A program made the translations under genes and the position numbers. Under the pieces are notes generated by a model. That model saw nothing but the letters and a program-made list of their open reading frames with translations, was not told where the DNA came from and searched no databases. Below are positions 63,293 to 64,000 of a DNA stretch of 64,000 bases, piece after piece. Position 1 is the first letter of the stretch; every line of letters starts with the position of its first letter. The DNA comes from Argyresthia goedartella (taxonomy: Eukaryota > Arthropoda > Insecta > Lepidoptera > Argyresthiidae): assembly GCA_949825045.1 (NCBI GenBank), contig OX463807.1, forward strand, positions 10,627,501 to 10,691,500. Reading direction: 5' to 3'.

Positions 63293-63976
63293 ATGTCTGC
63301 TCAGGCATCGGGCCATTGATGGTATTTCGGTGTACCAATTACCAAATACAGGCGTCGGGCCTGGTCGGAGTGTTAATCATCTACATCGTCGAGAAATAAG
63401 TAGATTCGCGTCAGCGGTCAAGTGATCCGTGTTGATTGGACATCGTCGTATCAATAGCGGCGACTCCACGTGTCGGCAGGCAGCACGCCGGCGACAGCGT
63501 CGGGCAGCGACGGCAAGGTTCGGTTCCTCTCCTATCCCAAACTGTGCTCCAATCCCGCATTCCTGTCTCGAATCGAGCTTTCGATCTCCGGTCTGCGACG
63601 ACAAAGGTGCAACGGACAGCCTGCTGATGGCATGTCCATCCACAATAGAAACCAAACAAATATGTCTGCTCAGGCATCGGGCCATTGATGGTATTTCGGT
63701 GTACCAATTACCAAATACAGGCGTCGGGCCTGGTCGGAGTGTTAATCATCTACATCGTCGGGAAATAAGTAGATTCGCGTCAGCGGTCAAGTGATCCGTG
63801 TTGATTGGACATCGTCGTATCGGTAGCGGCGACTCCACGTGTCGGCAGGCAGCACGCCGGCGACAGCGTCGGGCAGCGACGGCAAGGTTCGGTTCCTCTC
63901 CTATCCCAAACTGTGCTCCAATCCCGCATTCCTGTCTCGAATCGAGCTTTCGATCTCCGGTCTGCGACGACAAAGG
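63293..63976. repeat. Tandem duplication, 369-bp period
   Basis: 63293-63607 and 63662-63976 are near-identical 315-bp copies (start ATGTCTGCTCAGGCATCGGG, end CTGCGACGACAAAGG), separated by a unique 54-bp stretch. Differences are few (CGTCGAG/CGTCGGG, ATCAATAG/ATCGGTAG). Reading frames are open on both strands because of GC-rich composition, but none resembles a known protein. A second array boundary may lie beyond the window. Confidence 0.9.
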
Positions 63977-64000
63977 TCAGTAATTCAAGATCTTTTCTCC

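Noticed and set aside
34600..64000. First coding exon(s) of GGPPS
   Set aside because: I looked on the minus strand for the expected segment just before the first aspartate motif and found none; it is probably outside the window or too short to recognise.

Overview
The window looks like a piece of lepidopteran (moth or butterfly) nuclear genome. The evidence is AT-rich, intron-rich DNA; several tRNA-derived SINE copies of one family; non-LTR retrotransposons whose ORF1 carries a PHD-like finger and a baculovirus FP25K-like domain; DIRS-order, mariner, piggyBac and RTE/CR1-type relics; and a split host gene of insect type. No bacterial, plasmid or CRISPR features were seen.

Host genes. The main host gene is geranylgeranyl pyrophosphate synthase (GGPPS), on the minus strand from about 34.5 kb down to 9.3 kb. 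Five internal exons (34380-34524, 31285-31405, 25240-25379, 20048-20150, 15271-15398) join in phase and give the conserved core, including both aspartate-rich motifs. The N-terminal exon(s) were not found. The last exon, 23 codons plus stop, occurs three times (11290-11394, 10244-10315, 9282-9353). Each copy sits in one unit of a roughly 1-kb tandem array at 8456-11449. In the copy nearest the upstream exons the stop codon is lost, which adds 11 codons. A second host gene, not identified, is suggested on the plus strand at the left edge by two small exons (873-985, 3303-3357) that join in frame. Another unidentified ORF (6736-6924, minus) is interrupted upstream by a small transposon with a 9-bp target duplication.

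Region by region. 1-8.4 kb: possible host exons, a 9 x 21-bp minisatellite, palindromic MITEs. 8.4-11.5 kb: tandem array with the three GGPPS terminal exons. 11.5-15.2 kb: dispersed repeats and a gag-only Ty3/gypsy relic. 15.3-20.2 kb: SINEs and a minus-strand non-LTR element. 20.7-24.8 kb: a DIRS-order element with inverted termini. 26.4-28.3 kb: a decayed CR1-type LINE. 31-35 kb: GGPPS exons among SINEs and an RTE split by a SINE. 35-45.7 kb: three non-LTR elements nested in one another. 46-48 kb: SINEs. 48.1-51.0 kb: a fold-back DD41D-type mariner carrying a TTAA-flanked MITE. 51.6-55.7 kb: a LINE fragment and a piggyBac relic. 55.9-59.9 kb: a LINE with RNase H. 60.7-63.1 kb: a second DIRS element. 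63.3-64.0 kb: a 369-bp-period tandem duplication.

Most genes here do not work together: they are transposon relics lying in and around the introns of GGPPS. Two observations stand out. One is the triplicated GGPPS terminal exon with an altered C-terminus. The other is a recurring class of near-perfect palindromes with 4-5-nt loops, several inside transposon coding sequence, which looks like the footprint of replication template switching.
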